NCBI GenBank assembly: GCA_900696685.1
Contig: CAADHA010000115.1
Coordinates: 26,000-89,999 of the forward strand
Reading direction: 5' to 3'
DNA: 64,000 bases
From: an uncultured Planctomycetota bacterium
GTDB taxonomy: Bacteria; Planctomycetota; Phycisphaerae; Phycisphaerales; UBA5793
The notes beneath the pieces are model-generated. The model made no database searches, had not been told where the DNA came from, and saw only the letters and a program-made list of their open reading frames with translations. The stretch's first letter is position 1, and each line of letters opens with the position of its first letter. The translations under genes and the position numbers were made by a program. Below are positions 1 through 7,962 of this stretch, piece after piece.

Positions 1-1
1 C

Positions 2-454
2 CTGCTTTACCAGGCCCCCGACCTCGCGCTGACGCAACTGATGTTCGAGATCATCTCGGTGATCCTCTTCGTGCTGGTGCTGCGCCTCCTGCCCGACACG
101 AAGGAGACGGACGCGGCGTCGGGCCGATGGTGGCGCTTCACGATCGGGTCGATGACGGGCCTGGCGATCGGCTGGCTGACGCTGGTGGCGGCGCAAAGCG
201 GGGCCGAGCCTCGACTCGGCGAGTTTTTCGCCCGGCACAGTTCCACCGGCACGGAGATGACCGGGGGGCGGGGCGGCGGGGGCAACAACATCGTCAACGT
301 CGTGCTCGTGGACTTCCGAGGCTTTGACACGCTCGGCGAGATCACGGTGCTGTCGATCGCGGCTCTGGGGGTCTTCTCCCTCTTCCGCCGCCGCGAGTCG
401 CTCCCGACGCAGGACGAGTTCGGCGATCAACTGATGCGGAGCGTGCGGGCATGA
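2..454 (+). CDS. mrpA: Na+/H+ antiporter subunit A, C-terminal part (partial)
   Basis: The reading frame is already open at the window edge, so only the C-terminal ~150 residues are seen. The first residues (LLYQAPDLALTQLMFE) match the MbhD/DUF4040 segment found near the end of MrpA/MnhA. A later RGFDTLGEITVL stretch matches the MbhE-like segment that follows it. Two hydrophobic helices are visible around these motifs. In the family, MrpA is the large proton-conducting subunit of the hetero-oligomeric Mrp cation/proton antiporter in the cytoplasmic membrane. The gene overlaps mrpB by 4 nt (ATGA), as expected for a coupled operon. The identification rests on these two motifs plus the downstream mrpB-G order; the catalytic helices lie outside the window. 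Confidence 0.9.
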   Translation: MLYQAPDLALTQLMFEIISVILFVLVLRLLPDTKETDAASGRWWRFTIGSMTGLAIGWLTLVAAQSGAEPRLGEFFARHSSTGTEMTGGRGGGGNNIVNVVLVDFRGFDTLGEITVLSIAALGVFSLFRRRESLPTQDEFGDQLMRSVRA

Positions 455-879
455 CCATCTCTTCACCAGTCCTGCGCAACTCGATGCGGCTGATCCTGCC
501 GCTGACGCTGCTGTACGCGCTGTTCGCGATGCTCAAGGGGCACAACGAGCCGGGGGGGGGCTTCATCGGCGGGATGATCTTCGCCACCGCCGTCTGCACC
601 TACCGCATGTCGCACGGGTACGCGGCCCAGTTGCGCCTGCTGCCCATTCATCCGCGGATACTCATCTTCCTCGGCCTGGGCCTGGCCCTGGGCACGAGTG
701 CCGTGCCCCTGCTGCTCGGGCATCCGTTCCTGCGGTCGGCAGTGGGCGAGTTCCACCTGCCCTTCACCCACCATCCTTTCCACTATGCGTCGGCGATGGC
801 GTTCGACCTGGGCGTGATGCTCGTGGTGGTGGGCGTGGCCGTCGGGATGATCACTCAACTGAGCGAGGAACTGGAATGA
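451..879 (+). CDS. mrpB: Na+/H+ antiporter subunit B
   Basis: This 142-residue membrane protein has about four hydrophobic segments. It carries the MnhB/MrpB signature in which a glycine-rich turn follows the first helix (GHNEPGGGFIGGM, about residues 30-42). MrpB is an accessory membrane subunit needed for assembly and activity of the Mrp antiporter. It starts on an ATG that overlaps the mrpA stop by 4 nt and ends with a 4-nt overlap with mrpC. Translation of the three genes is therefore probably coupled. Length and motif are normal for the family. Confidence 0.92.
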   Translation: MTISSPVLRNSMRLILPLTLLYALFAMLKGHNEPGGGFIGGMIFATAVCTYRMSHGYAAQLRLLPIHPRILIFLGLGLALGTSAVPLLLGHPFLRSAVGEFHLPFTHHPFHYASAMAFDLGVMLVVVGVAVGMITQLSEELE

Positions 880-1256
880 CGCTCATACTCGCCATCTGCG
901 TCGCCGTCACCTTTGCCGTGAGCATCTACCTCATGACGGCTCGTGAGCTCAAGAGCATCGCCATGGGCGTGTTCCTGCTGGGGCACGCGGCGAACCTGAG
1001 CATCATCGCCATGAGCCGCACGCCCGTGCGCCACGAGCCGCAACTGCTCAAGGGCCCGCCGATCCTCAACGCGTCCTTCAATCCGGCCCAGCCCATGAGC
1101 CAAATCGTCGATCCCCTGCCGCAGGCGCTGATCCTCACGGCGATCGTCATCGGCTTCGCGGTCATGGCTTTTCTTCTGTCGCTGCTGGTCATCACGTCGC
1201 GCAAGACCGGCACGTTGAGCGTCGAGGTGCTGGCGCGGGAAGGCGTGGAGGAGTAA
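876..1256 (+). CDS. mrpC: Na+/H+ antiporter subunit C
   Basis: This 126-residue protein has three predicted helices and resembles MrpC/MnhC, a relative of the NuoK subunit of complex I. The motif DPLPQALILTAIVIGFAV near residue 75 is the strongly conserved NuoK/MrpC helix. A proline-rich loop (HEPQLLKGPPILN) separates helices 2 and 3, as in the family. It overlaps mrpB by 4 nt. A 42-nt gap separates it from mrpD, the only real gap in this operon. Confidence 0.93.
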   Translation: MTLILAICVAVTFAVSIYLMTARELKSIAMGVFLLGHAANLSIIAMSRTPVRHEPQLLKGPPILNASFNPAQPMSQIVDPLPQALILTAIVIGFAVMAFLLSLLVITSRKTGTLSVEVLAREGVEE

Positions 1257-1298
1257 GGCAACTCGGCAGGCCGCGAACGGCTGACGAGCCAGATCACC

Positions 1299-2915
1299 AT
1301 GAATCTTTCCAATCTCATCATCCTCTTCATCGTGATTCCGATGGGCACGGGCGTGCTCGGAGTGCTGTTCAAGTACCAGGTGGGGCTGATGCGCGTTCTC
1401 GGCTCGCTGAGCCTCGCTTCGACGGCGCTGCTCGCCGTCGGATTGCTCATCCACCTGCGTTCGCACGAGACGGGCATCCTGGTGACGCAGATGGGGGCGT
1501 GGCCCGCGCCGTACGGCATCTCGGTCGTCTTCGACAGCCTGTCGGGACTGCTGCTTGCGGCTTCGTCGCTGGTGGCGCTGGGGTGCTACGTGCATTCGTT
1601 CTCGACGGTCAGCGCCGCCGCTCAGGCACGCTACTTCCATCCCATGGTCCAACTGCTCATGTTCGGGGTGAACCTTGCGTTCCTCACGGGCGATCTCTTC
1701 AACCTCTTCGTCTCCTTCGAGATCATGCTCATGGCCTCGTACTGCCTGCTGACGTTCGGCGGGACGCGGCTTCAGATGACGCAGGCGTACAAGTACGTCC
1801 TGCTCAACCTCGTCGGCTCGACGATCTTCGTCATCGGTGCGGGGCTGGTCTACGGGATGACGGGGACGCTCAACTTCGCCGACCTTGCACGCTTCGTCGC
1901 TGAGCGGCAGGCGCTGGGCGAGGACCTGCCGACGGGGTTCACCGCGCTGTCAATCGCCCTGCTGCTGGTCTTCGGCCTCAAGGGCGCCATCTTCCCTCTG
2001 TGGTTCTGGCTGCCTGACACCTACTACACGGCCAACGTGTCGATCGCAGGCCTCTTCGCGGGCATGCTCACCAAGGTCGGCATCTACGCCATCGCGCGCA
2101 CGTTCCCGATGATCTTCGCGCACGGCGGCTCCGAGGCGACGAAGGTGGTCATGCCGATCCTCGCCATCTCTGCCGCATTCACGATGTTTCTCGGCGTGCT
2201 CGGAGCAGTCTCGCATCACAACATCCGGCGCATCCTCGCGGTCCACGTGATCAGCCAGGTGGGGTACATGGTCTTCGGCCTGGCGCTGATGACGCAGATC
2301 GCCCTGGCCGGGTGTCTCTTCTACATGATCCAGCACATGGTGGTGAAGAGCTGCCTCTTCCTGTGCTGCGGCATCATCGAAAGGCACACAGGCACCGACG
2401 ATCTCGACAGGTCTGGCGGACTGCTGCGACGCGATTGGTATCTCGCGCTCGTGTTCTTCATCGCGGCGATGAGCCTCGTCGGCCTGCCTCCGCTGAGCGG
2501 CTTCTTCGGCAAGCTCGTCATTATCCGCGAAGGGTGGGACACGCGCTGGTGGCTGTCGATCTTCGGCCTGCTGACCGGGGCGCTGACGCTGCTGTCGATG
2601 CTCAAGATCTGGAGTTACTGCTTCTGGTCGCCGCAGGCGGCGGCGGTCGAGCGGCCGGCAGGGGAGTCGCCCCCCCCCGGTTCGATGCGGCCGGCCTACG
2701 CCGGCGCAACCCTGCTGGTGCTCGTGGCGCTGTTCCTCGGATTCGGCGCCCAGCCCGTGTACGAGATCGCCTTCCGCGCCGGCGAGCAACTGGCCGACCC
2801 GAGGGACTACATCACGGCCGTGCTCGGGCCTGAATCACTCGATCATCTCGCCGGGCGCGACCTGCGCTCGCCCGCTGAACTGGCGGCTGCGGCAAGACGG
2901 GAGGCGACGCCATGA
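1299..2915 (+). CDS. mrpD: Na+/H+ antiporter subunit D
   Basis: This 538-residue polytopic protein belongs to the NuoL/M/N-MrpA/D family of proton-translocating subunits. Visible landmarks are FNLFVSFEIMLMASYCLL near residue 133 (the conserved glutamate helix), KGAIFPLWFWLPDTYYTANV near residue 230, and SHHNIRRILAVHVISQVGY in the second half. These contain the lysine, proline and histidine residues typical of the channel helices. Its length is usual for MrpD. The C-terminal ~60 residues are more hydrophilic. It overlaps mrpE by 4 nt. In the complex it is thought to form one of the proton pathways beside MrpA. Confidence 0.95.
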   Translation: MNLSNLIILFIVIPMGTGVLGVLFKYQVGLMRVLGSLSLASTALLAVGLLIHLRSHETGILVTQMGAWPAPYGISVVFDSLSGLLLAASSLVALGCYVHSFSTVSAAAQARYFHPMVQLLMFGVNLAFLTGDLFNLFVSFEIMLMASYCLLTFGGTRLQMTQAYKYVLLNLVGSTIFVIGAGLVYGMTGTLNFADLARFVAERQALGEDLPTGFTALSIALLLVFGLKGAIFPLWFWLPDTYYTANVSIAGLFAGMLTKVGIYAIARTFPMIFAHGGSEATKVVMPILAISAAFTMFLGVLGAVSHHNIRRILAVHVISQVGYMVFGLALMTQIALAGCLFYMIQHMVVKSCLFLCCGIIERHTGTDDLDRSGGLLRRDWYLALVFFIAAMSLVGLPPLSGFFGKLVIIREGWDTRWWLSIFGLLTGALTLLSMLKIWSYCFWSPQAAAVERPAGESPPPGSMRPAYAGATLLVLVALFLGFGAQPVYEIAFRAGEQLADPRDYITAVLGPESLDHLAGRDLRSPAELAAAARREATP

Positions 2916-3388
2916 TGCGGCCTTTCCTGCTCAACCTCCTGCTCACGATCGTCTACGTCTTCCTGACGGCCGATACCTCGACGCCCAACGTGCTGATGGG
3001 CTTCGGGATCGGGTTCCTCGTGATCTCGCTCGCCGGACTGACGACGCCGGGACCGTCGTATCCGGGCAAGGTCTGGCGCCTGCTTCGCTTCGGCGTCTAC
3101 TTCGTGAAGATCCTCGTGCAGGCGAATCTGAAGATCGCCTGGGAGTGCATCACGCCGGGCCTGAGCCAGACTCCTCGCATCATCCGGCACGACGTCTCCG
3201 ACCTCACGGACGGGCAACTCACGGTGCTGGCCAACAGCATCACGCTCACGCCGGGCACGCTCGTCGTGGACGTGTCCGACGATCACAAGTGGCTCTACGT
3301 CCATTGCATGTACGCGCAGGAGCGGGCCGCGGCCGTGGCCGACCTGCGGGCGCTCCATGAGCGCCTGCGCAAGGAGGTGTTCGAGTGA
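2912..3388 (+). CDS. mrpE: Na+/H+ antiporter subunit E
   Basis: This 158-residue protein has two N-terminal hydrophobic segments and a soluble C-terminal half, the usual MrpE/MnhE layout. The motif NSITLTPGTLVVDV, about residues 109-122, is the family hallmark. The following region ends in a charged amphipathic helix. It overlaps both mrpD and mrpF by 4 nt, so it is translated as part of the Mrp operon. MrpE is a structural subunit of the antiporter complex. Confidence 0.93.
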   Translation: MMRPFLLNLLLTIVYVFLTADTSTPNVLMGFGIGFLVISLAGLTTPGPSYPGKVWRLLRFGVYFVKILVQANLKIAWECITPGLSQTPRIIRHDVSDLTDGQLTVLANSITLTPGTLVVDVSDDHKWLYVHCMYAQERAAAVADLRALHERLRKEVFE

Positions 3389-3747
3389 ACCTGCTGGGCG
3401 GCATGATGATGATGCTGGCGGAGGGCGCGGGCGCGGCACGTGCGCCGCAGGAGTTCAGCCCCCTGCGGCCGCTGCTCTTTCAGATCCTCGAGTTCGGCGC
3501 GATCATGAGCATCCTCGGCATGATGCTCTGCCTCTACCGCATGGTGCGCGGACCGCACCTGGCCGACCGCGTCCTCTCGGGCGACACGATCTCCTGGCAG
3601 GTCGTCGGCCTGGTGATCCTGCTGACCGTGCGCATGGAATCGACGATCTACCTTGATGCGGCGCTGGTCGTGGCGATCATCGGCTTCGCCAGCACGCTCG
3701 CGTTCGCGCAGTACATCGGCAATCCTCGAAGGCAGGCCAATCCATGA
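3385..3747 (+). CDS. mrpF: Na+/H+ antiporter subunit F
   Basis: This 120-residue protein has three hydrophobic segments and the MrpF/MnhF signature LYRMVRGPHLADRVLSGDT, about residues 51-69. A short extra N-terminal stretch of about 25 residues precedes the first family helix, so an internal start is possible. The chosen ATG gives a 4-nt overlap with mrpE, which favours it. It also overlaps mrpG by 4 nt. MrpF is a small membrane subunit of the antiporter. Confidence 0.9.
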   Translation: MNLLGGMMMMLAEGAGAARAPQEFSPLRPLLFQILEFGAIMSILGMMLCLYRMVRGPHLADRVLSGDTISWQVVGLVILLTVRMESTIYLDAALVVAIIGFASTLAFAQYIGNPRRQANP

Positions 3748-4202
3748 CGTCGGCGACCGTCAACGACATCCTGAGCATCTTCTTCGCCTTGTGCGGCATC
3801 TTCTTCATGTTCGTGGGCGCGGTCGGCATCGTGCGCTTTCCCGACGCCTACAACCGCCTCCACGCCGCGAGCAAGTGTTCGACGCTGGGCGTGATGGGCC
3901 TGGCGCTGGCGGCGATCTTCCACGTCGGCGCCCTGGCTGTCACCACCAAGGCCCTCATGACGATCCTCTTCGCGCTGGTCGCGGCCCCGGTGGGATCGCA
4001 CATGCTCGCCAAGGCGGCGCACCTCGACGGCCTCAAGCCCTGGGATCGACAACTCTCCGACGAACTCACGCAGGACAAGGAGCGGCAGGCGGGAAAATCC
4101 TCCGCCAACGCCCCGCGCGGCATGGCCGCGCCCTCGCAGCCCCGCCCGGCCCGGCGTGACCCCGGCAGCGATCCCACGGCCCGCATCTCCGCCGTCGTGT
4201 GA
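3744..4202 (+). CDS. mrpG: Na+/H+ antiporter subunit G
   Basis: This 152-residue protein has three helices in its first ~100 residues and the MrpG/MnhG motif GIVRFPDAYNRLHAASKC, about residues 29-46. The last ~50 residues form a basic, proline- and alanine-rich cytoplasmic tail that most MrpG proteins lack. MrpG is the last gene of the operon, and the next gene starts 117 nt downstream. No strong intrinsic terminator is obvious in that gap. Confidence 0.92.
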   Translation: MTSATVNDILSIFFALCGIFFMFVGAVGIVRFPDAYNRLHAASKCSTLGVMGLALAAIFHVGALAVTTKALMTILFALVAAPVGSHMLAKAAHLDGLKPWDRQLSDELTQDKERQAGKSSANAPRGMAAPSQPRPARRDPGSDPTARISAVV

Positions 4203-4319
4203 CGCGCCGGGCCCGCGGGGCCGTGTGCGCGAATCGCGCCGCGGCGCACTGCTGGCGTGTCGCGGCGAAACAGCCCCCCCCGTACGTCTGCCCTGACGCC
4301 CCTGTCCCTACCATCCCGC

Positions 4320-4982
4320 ATGGCCCTGCTCGTCGACGCCTACAACGTGCTGCACATGACGGGTGTTCTGCCGCCGGACCTCGCCGGGCTGGGCGTGCTT
4401 GAGTTGCGCGACCTGATCCTGACGAGCCGTTTCCGCCACATGCCCGTGGTGCTCGTGTGCGACGGCCTCGGTCCGGGCGTGCGCGGCGCAGATGAGGCGA
4501 GCACCTCCTTCGACCTCGGCGTTACGATCCACTACGCGGGCAGCCGCCGCGACGCCGACACGCACATCGAGCGCGCGATCCGCGCCTGCACCGATCCGCA
4601 CCGCCTCAACGTCGTGTCGTCCGATCGGCGAATCGCCCGCGCCGCGCGGCGCCGGCGATGCCGAGTGATGGGTTCGGACGTCTTTCTTGAATCGCTCGAG
4701 TCCGACTGGCGCCGCTGCGCCGGCCGGCGCAGCGCGCCGCCTGTGCAGGCGTACACGATTCCTCTCGATGCGGGCAGCGTGGAGTGGTGGCGCGAGTACT
4801 TCGGCCTCGACCCGCGCCTGATCGATCACGAGCCGCGTGCCGCCGAGGCCATGCGCCCGCCGCGCCGCGACTTGAAGACGCAGACGTCGCGCTCAGCGAT
4901 TGAACGCGCGAAACGCCTCGCTTCAGATGCCGCACCCGACGAGATTGAGATTGACTCGCTCGACACGGGCGGCTTCCTCTGA
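4320..4982 (+). CDS. YacP-like NYN-domain protein (putative RNase)
   Basis: This 220-residue protein opens with LLVDAYNVLH, the conserved first strand of NYN/PIN-like nucleases of the YacP (DUF901) group. Further acidic positions follow at VLVCDG and RRDADTHIE. The motif NVVSSDRRIARAARRR corresponds to the conserved SSD region of the fold. YacP (Rae1) in Bacillus cleaves mRNA on the ribosome; whether this protein does the same is inference. The start was set at 4320 because this ATG places the NYN strand at the N terminus; the open frame extends upstream to 4257 without conserved sequence. The TGA stop (4980-4982) also forms the first bases of a dispersed inverted-repeat element. Confidence 0.8.
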   Translation: MALLVDAYNVLHMTGVLPPDLAGLGVLELRDLILTSRFRHMPVVLVCDGLGPGVRGADEASTSFDLGVTIHYAGSRRDADTHIERAIRACTDPHRLNVVSSDRRIARAARRRRCRVMGSDVFLESLESDWRRCAGRRSAPPVQAYTIPLDAGSVEWWREYFGLDPRLIDHEPRAAEAMRPPRRDLKTQTSRSAIERAKRLASDAAPDEIEIDSLDTGGFL

Positions 4983-5147
4983 GAACCTCTCTGAAAACCA
5001 TCGGGTGCCGTGGTCCGGAGGGAGGCTCTGCGACCGGAGGGCCACGTCGTGACGCGGACGGTCAATCCAATGGCTCGGTCGTCGATCGCGCGCCGGCATG
5101 GCCCGCGCTCCCAAAGCGTCGCCTGATCACGGCACCCCCAGTTCTCA
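4980..5147. repeat. 168-bp dispersed imperfect palindrome, copy 1
   Basis: This element is closely related (roughly nine bases in ten identical) to one at 42698-42866. Both begin TGAGAAC and end GTTCTCA, a perfect 7-bp terminal inverted repeat. Both have inner complementary arms (GGGTGCCGTGGTC against GATCACGGCACCC here), so the whole could fold as a long imperfect hairpin. The first three bases are the stop codon of the preceding gene. No open frame of note lies inside. It looks like a MITE-like or large REP-type element, or an oversized terminator. The remaining space to 5304 contains only the leader of the next gene. Confidence 0.85.
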
Positions 5148-5304
5148 CGCGGACTCTGAATGCCCTATAACCATGCAGGACCCCCCAACCGATGTAGCGG
5201 GAGGCGGTAGAATCCCGGCCGTAATCTCGCCCGGGCGCGGATTGCGACGGAGTCTGCCGCGGCATCTGACATTGATGGTTTCAACCGGAGAAGAGAGGGA
5301 GTGC

Positions 5305-6273
5305 ATGAAGAAGACGACGACGTTGGGGGCTGCGATCGCGGCCGCGTGCCTCACGGCGGCGCCGGCTCCGGCGCGCGACATCATCATCTATGACTTCACC
5401 ATCGACGCCCTGCGATCCGGCATCGACGTGCAGGTCGGGGCCGGTGCTGAAACCATCGGCACGCTCATCGGCAACTACGACATCAAGAACAACCCGACCG
5501 GCACGCGCACCAAGCCGGGACTGTTTGGCTCATTCGGTTCGACGGAGAACGTCGCCGTTGATGTCCAACTCGGCCTCGGTCTCGCCGGCCGCGTCAACAC
5601 GCGCTCCTCCGGCCTCTTTCGCTTCACGCTCGACACCGAAGCGCGAACCGTGACGACCGCGGGCTACAGCGCCGATCTGCTCAACGGCGGGTCGGCCAAC
5701 CTTCCCCTCAGCATCCGACTCCTCACCGACTCCTTCCGCACACGCAGTCCAGACTCGGTCTTCGTCGGCGGCATCCCGATCGAACTGCCCATCGGCGAAG
5801 TGGCGCTGACGCGACTGAGCGCGCGGCAGGCGGATGGTCCGTCCATCGGCGTGCTCACGCCGCTCGGCGGCAACGAGTACGACTTCGCTGCGATCTTCAC
5901 CGTTGAGATCGACGCTGCGTTCGACCTGCTCGGCACTCCGTTCGAGTTGCCGCCCACGGCCTTGCCCTTCGGCTTCCATGGCCGGATCATCCTGAACGGC
6001 CAGACAGCCGAACTCACCTCGCTCGACCTCATCGACTTCAGCCAGGTCGAGAATCCCGACCTCATGCTGCCGCAGTTCCCCTTTGACCTGCCGACGATCC
6101 TGCCGCCGGGGCAGTTCGCGCACGTGCTCTTCGATCTGCTCCTGAGCGAGGTGTCATTCTCGATGAACGGCTCGCTGAACACCTATGCAAGCGGCCGGCT
6201 CGTGCCCAGTCCGGCTGCGGCATGGCTGCTGCTGCTTGGAGTCGGGGCGATGTCAGCGCGCCGGCGTCGCTGA
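5305..6273 (+). CDS. Secreted PEP-CTERM-type protein of unknown function
   Basis: This 322-residue protein starts with a signal peptide (MKKTTTLGAAIAAACLTAAP). It ends with a PEP-CTERM-like anchor: a short VPSPAA motif, a hydrophobic stretch (AWLLLLGVGAM) and the basic tail SARRRR. The middle is beta-rich with no recognised domain. In the family the tail is cleaved by an exosortase, and the protein goes to the envelope or exopolysaccharide matrix. The start was set at 5305 because it follows a purine-rich ribosome site (AGAGAGGGA) and gives a clean signal peptide; the frame is open further upstream. A solo REP-like element begins right after the stop. Confidence 0.8.
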   Translation: MKKTTTLGAAIAAACLTAAPAPARDIIIYDFTIDALRSGIDVQVGAGAETIGTLIGNYDIKNNPTGTRTKPGLFGSFGSTENVAVDVQLGLGLAGRVNTRSSGLFRFTLDTEARTVTTAGYSADLLNGGSANLPLSIRLLTDSFRTRSPDSVFVGGIPIELPIGEVALTRLSARQADGPSIGVLTPLGGNEYDFAAIFTVEIDAAFDLLGTPFELPPTALPFGFHGRIILNGQTAELTSLDLIDFSQVENPDLMLPQFPFDLPTILPPGQFAHVLFDLLLSEVSFSMNGSLNTYASGRLVPSPAAAWLLLLGVGAMSARRRR

Positions 6274-6275
6274 GA

Positions 6276-6368
6276 AATCAAACGGGACAGGTACATTTGA
6301 TGTCGTTGATTATCAAGCAGTTACGCTCGATTTCGAGTCGAGAATAAATGTACCTGTCCCTTTTGTTT
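6276..6368. repeat. Solo REP-like palindromic element (GGGACAGGTACATTT family)
   Basis: Outer arms CGGGACAGGTACATTT (6283-6298) and AAATGTACCTGTCCC (6346-6360) form a 15-bp inverted repeat around a ~47-bp centre. The centre contains a TATCAAGC...TTACG...CGATTT pattern. Closely similar elements flank the transposase gene at 33612-34289, so this copy was probably mobilised in trans by such an enzyme. It sits between the stop of the PEP-CTERM gene and the zinc-ribbon gene and could also act as a terminator or mRNA stabiliser. Confidence 0.85.
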
Positions 6369-6440
6369 CGGCACAACGATGGCACGGAGCATGCCCCGGG
6401 TGCGCTCCGGGACCGACGATCTTTCGCGAGGCTTGATCGC

Positions 6441-6884
6441 GTGACCGCTGCCGCTTCGCTCCATTGTCCGATGTGCCGCTACGACCTCACGGGTCTGCGC
6501 GAGAGCCGCTGCCCGGAATGCGGCGCCGCGTTCGACCCGGCGGCGCTCGCGAATGCGCAGGCGATGCGCCGGCCGCGGTGGTGGGTGGCGCTGATCATCG
6601 TGCTCGCCTGCGCTTACGGGCCGTTCGCGCTCTGGATTCCATTCCAGGAACAGGTGGCGTGGTGGTATCTCTGGCCGGCGATGCCGGGATTCTTCTTCGG
6701 CGCGCTGATTCACCCGAATGCGCCGCTCGAGTTCATCGTCATGGGCGCGGCGACGGTCGTGATCATCGGCGGAGCGTGGCGCCTTGCGTCGAGCCGCTGG
6801 TGGACCCTGATCGTGGTCTGCGTAGCACTGCTCCTGTGGACCGCCTTCAACTCCTACGGCGGCTACGCGGCGACGCGGATGTGA
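6441..6884 (+). CDS. Zinc-ribbon membrane protein, hypothetical
   Basis: This 147-residue protein starts with a compact zinc ribbon (CPMCRYDLTG...CPECG, about residues 8-27), followed by three or four hydrophobic helices. Similar ribbons with the wording CxYDLTGLxxxxCPECG are frequent in planctomycete membrane proteins. The GTG at 6441 was chosen because it begins just before the ribbon; the frame is open upstream but runs into the REP-like element. It converges with the repressor gene at 6889, leaving only 4 nt between stops. Its function is unknown. Confidence 0.7.
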   Translation: MTAAASLHCPMCRYDLTGLRESRCPECGAAFDPAALANAQAMRRPRWWVALIIVLACAYGPFALWIPFQEQVAWWYLWPAMPGFFFGALIHPNAPLEFIVMGAATVVIIGGAWRLASSRWWTLIVVCVALLLWTAFNSYGGYAATRM

Positions 6885-6888
6885 ACCC

Positions 6889-7686
6889 TCACCTCCCCAC
6901 ACGCCGCATTACGTACACCGCCGCGTACAGACCCGCCACCTGTTCGCGATCGACGACGCGCGCCTGGTAGCGCTCGTTGAGCGGCTGCAATCGGATCATC
7001 CGCCCATCCTCACCTTCGAAAAACACTCGCTTGAAGGTCGTCTCGTGATCGGGTTCGAGTCGCACGAAGCAGTCGCAGCCGTCGGGCGTGGCGGCGGCGG
7101 GTGAGAAGACGACGATGTCCCCCTCGCGGTACTGCGGCTCCATCGAGTCGCCGATGACGCGCGCAGCGAAGGCGTCGGCGTCGCCGAGGTCGGGGCAGTC
7201 GAGGTATTCATCCGCGACGGCTGCAGGGTAGTCGAGGTCGGTGAACTCGCGCGGCAGGCCGGCCGCCACGTCGTTGATCACCGGCACGCGCAGGCGCAGC
7301 GGCTGCGGCTCATCGTGATTTCGCGTGTGGTCCTCGATGAAGCGGTGGAGCATGCCCGACTTGAGCAGGGCGTCGAGGTCCGGGCCGTGCTCGATGAGGC
7401 ATCGGGCAACGGCCGCGGCGCGCTCCTCGCGCTCCCGCATCGCGGCGAGTTCCTTCTGCACCACCCGCGGCGTCGCCTCCCAGCGTGCGGCATCGATCAG
7501 TTGTCCAGGCTCGATCGCCAGGGCCCGTTCAATCGCAGCCAGGAGCGGCTCGGCGGGGGCGGGGCGGGCGCCCGTCTCGATCATCGACAGATAGGCCCGT
7601 CCACAGCCGGCGCGCTCAGCCACCTGCCGGAGCGTCAGCCCCAGCGACCGCCTGCGCCTGCGGATCATCGCTCCGATGGAAGACAC
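6889..7686 (-). CDS. LexA/CI-type repressor: XRE HTH plus S24 autoprotease
   Basis: This 265-residue protein starts with an XRE-type HTH (LTLRQVAERAGCGRAYLSMIE, about residues 17-37, split here only by the motif itself as LTLRQVAERAG then CGRAYLSMIE). It ends with a peptidase S24 domain. A VAAGLP segment holds the Ala-Gly cleavage site (about residues 142-143). The catalytic serine sits in GDSMEP (about 181) and the lysine in TFKR (about 219). In LexA and lambda CI, RecA filaments trigger this self-cleavage, so the neighbouring operon is probably induced by DNA damage. The GTG at 7686 was chosen for the GGAG seven bases before it; a GTG at 7725 would add 13 residues but lacks such a site. It is divergent from the ABC ATPase-terminase operon, with palindromic candidate operators between. 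Confidence 0.88.
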   Translation of the reverse strand: MSSIGAMIRRRRRSLGLTLRQVAERAGCGRAYLSMIETGARPAPAEPLLAAIERALAIEPGQLIDAARWEATPRVVQKELAAMREREERAAAVARCLIEHGPDLDALLKSGMLHRFIEDHTRNHDEPQPLRLRVPVINDVAAGLPREFTDLDYPAAVADEYLDCPDLGDADAFAARVIGDSMEPQYREGDIVVFSPAAATPDGCDCFVRLEPDHETTFKRVFFEGEDGRMIRLQPLNERYQARVVDREQVAGLYAAVYVMRRVGR

Positions 7687-7785
7687 GCAAGGACTCCGCT
7701 CGATCAACCTCACCACAGAGAGCACGGAGGGGAGGAGGAGTCAGAAGGCCAGGTCAAATCGGCGCTTCCGATCGGGATGATCGAT

Positions 7786-7814
7786 CATAAGTCAATGTCA
7801 CACAATGACTTATG
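7786..7814. promoter_or_regulatory. Candidate repressor operator, 29-bp palindrome
   Basis: CATAAGTCAATGT and its near-perfect complement ACAATGACTTATG (12 of 13 pairs) are separated by three bases. The site lies in the AT-richer gap between the repressor gene and the divergent operon, 100 bp from the repressor start. Its dyad form and position are those of an operator for a dimeric XRE/S24 repressor. Binding is inferred from position and symmetry only. Confidence 0.6.
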
Positions 7815-7900
7815 ACGGCAATCTGTCCCCTCTCTGTCCTCTGTGCTGAATACCTCCGCGTTCGTGTGCGATTCCACATTCGCGCACATGCGCGCACTTT

Positions 7901-7918
7901 GTTCACGACCTGGTGAAC
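7901..7918. promoter_or_regulatory. Candidate operator GTTCAC-N6-GTGAAC
   Basis: This is a perfect 6-bp dyad with a 6-base spacer, placed 7 bp upstream of the -35-like TTGACA of the operon promoter. A shorter dyad (GCGCA-CA-TGCGC) lies just before it at about 7883-7894. It has a different sequence from the 7786-7814 palindrome, so either it is a second class of site or only one of the two is the true operator. Confidence 0.5.
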
Positions 7919-7925
7919 TTCCCTC

Positions 7926-7953
7926 TTGACACCGTACAAAATACTAACACAAT
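7926..7953 (+). promoter_or_regulatory. Putative promoter of the ATPase-terminase operon
   Basis: TTGACA (7926-7931) is a perfect -35 hexamer. A CACAAT -10-like hexamer follows at 7948-7953 with a 16-bp spacer. Transcription would begin near 7960, almost at the ATG at 7963, so the first message may be leaderless. The -35 lies right beside the GTTCAC dyad, as expected for repression by steric block. Confidence 0.55.
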
Positions 7954-7962
7954 AGGGCCGCC

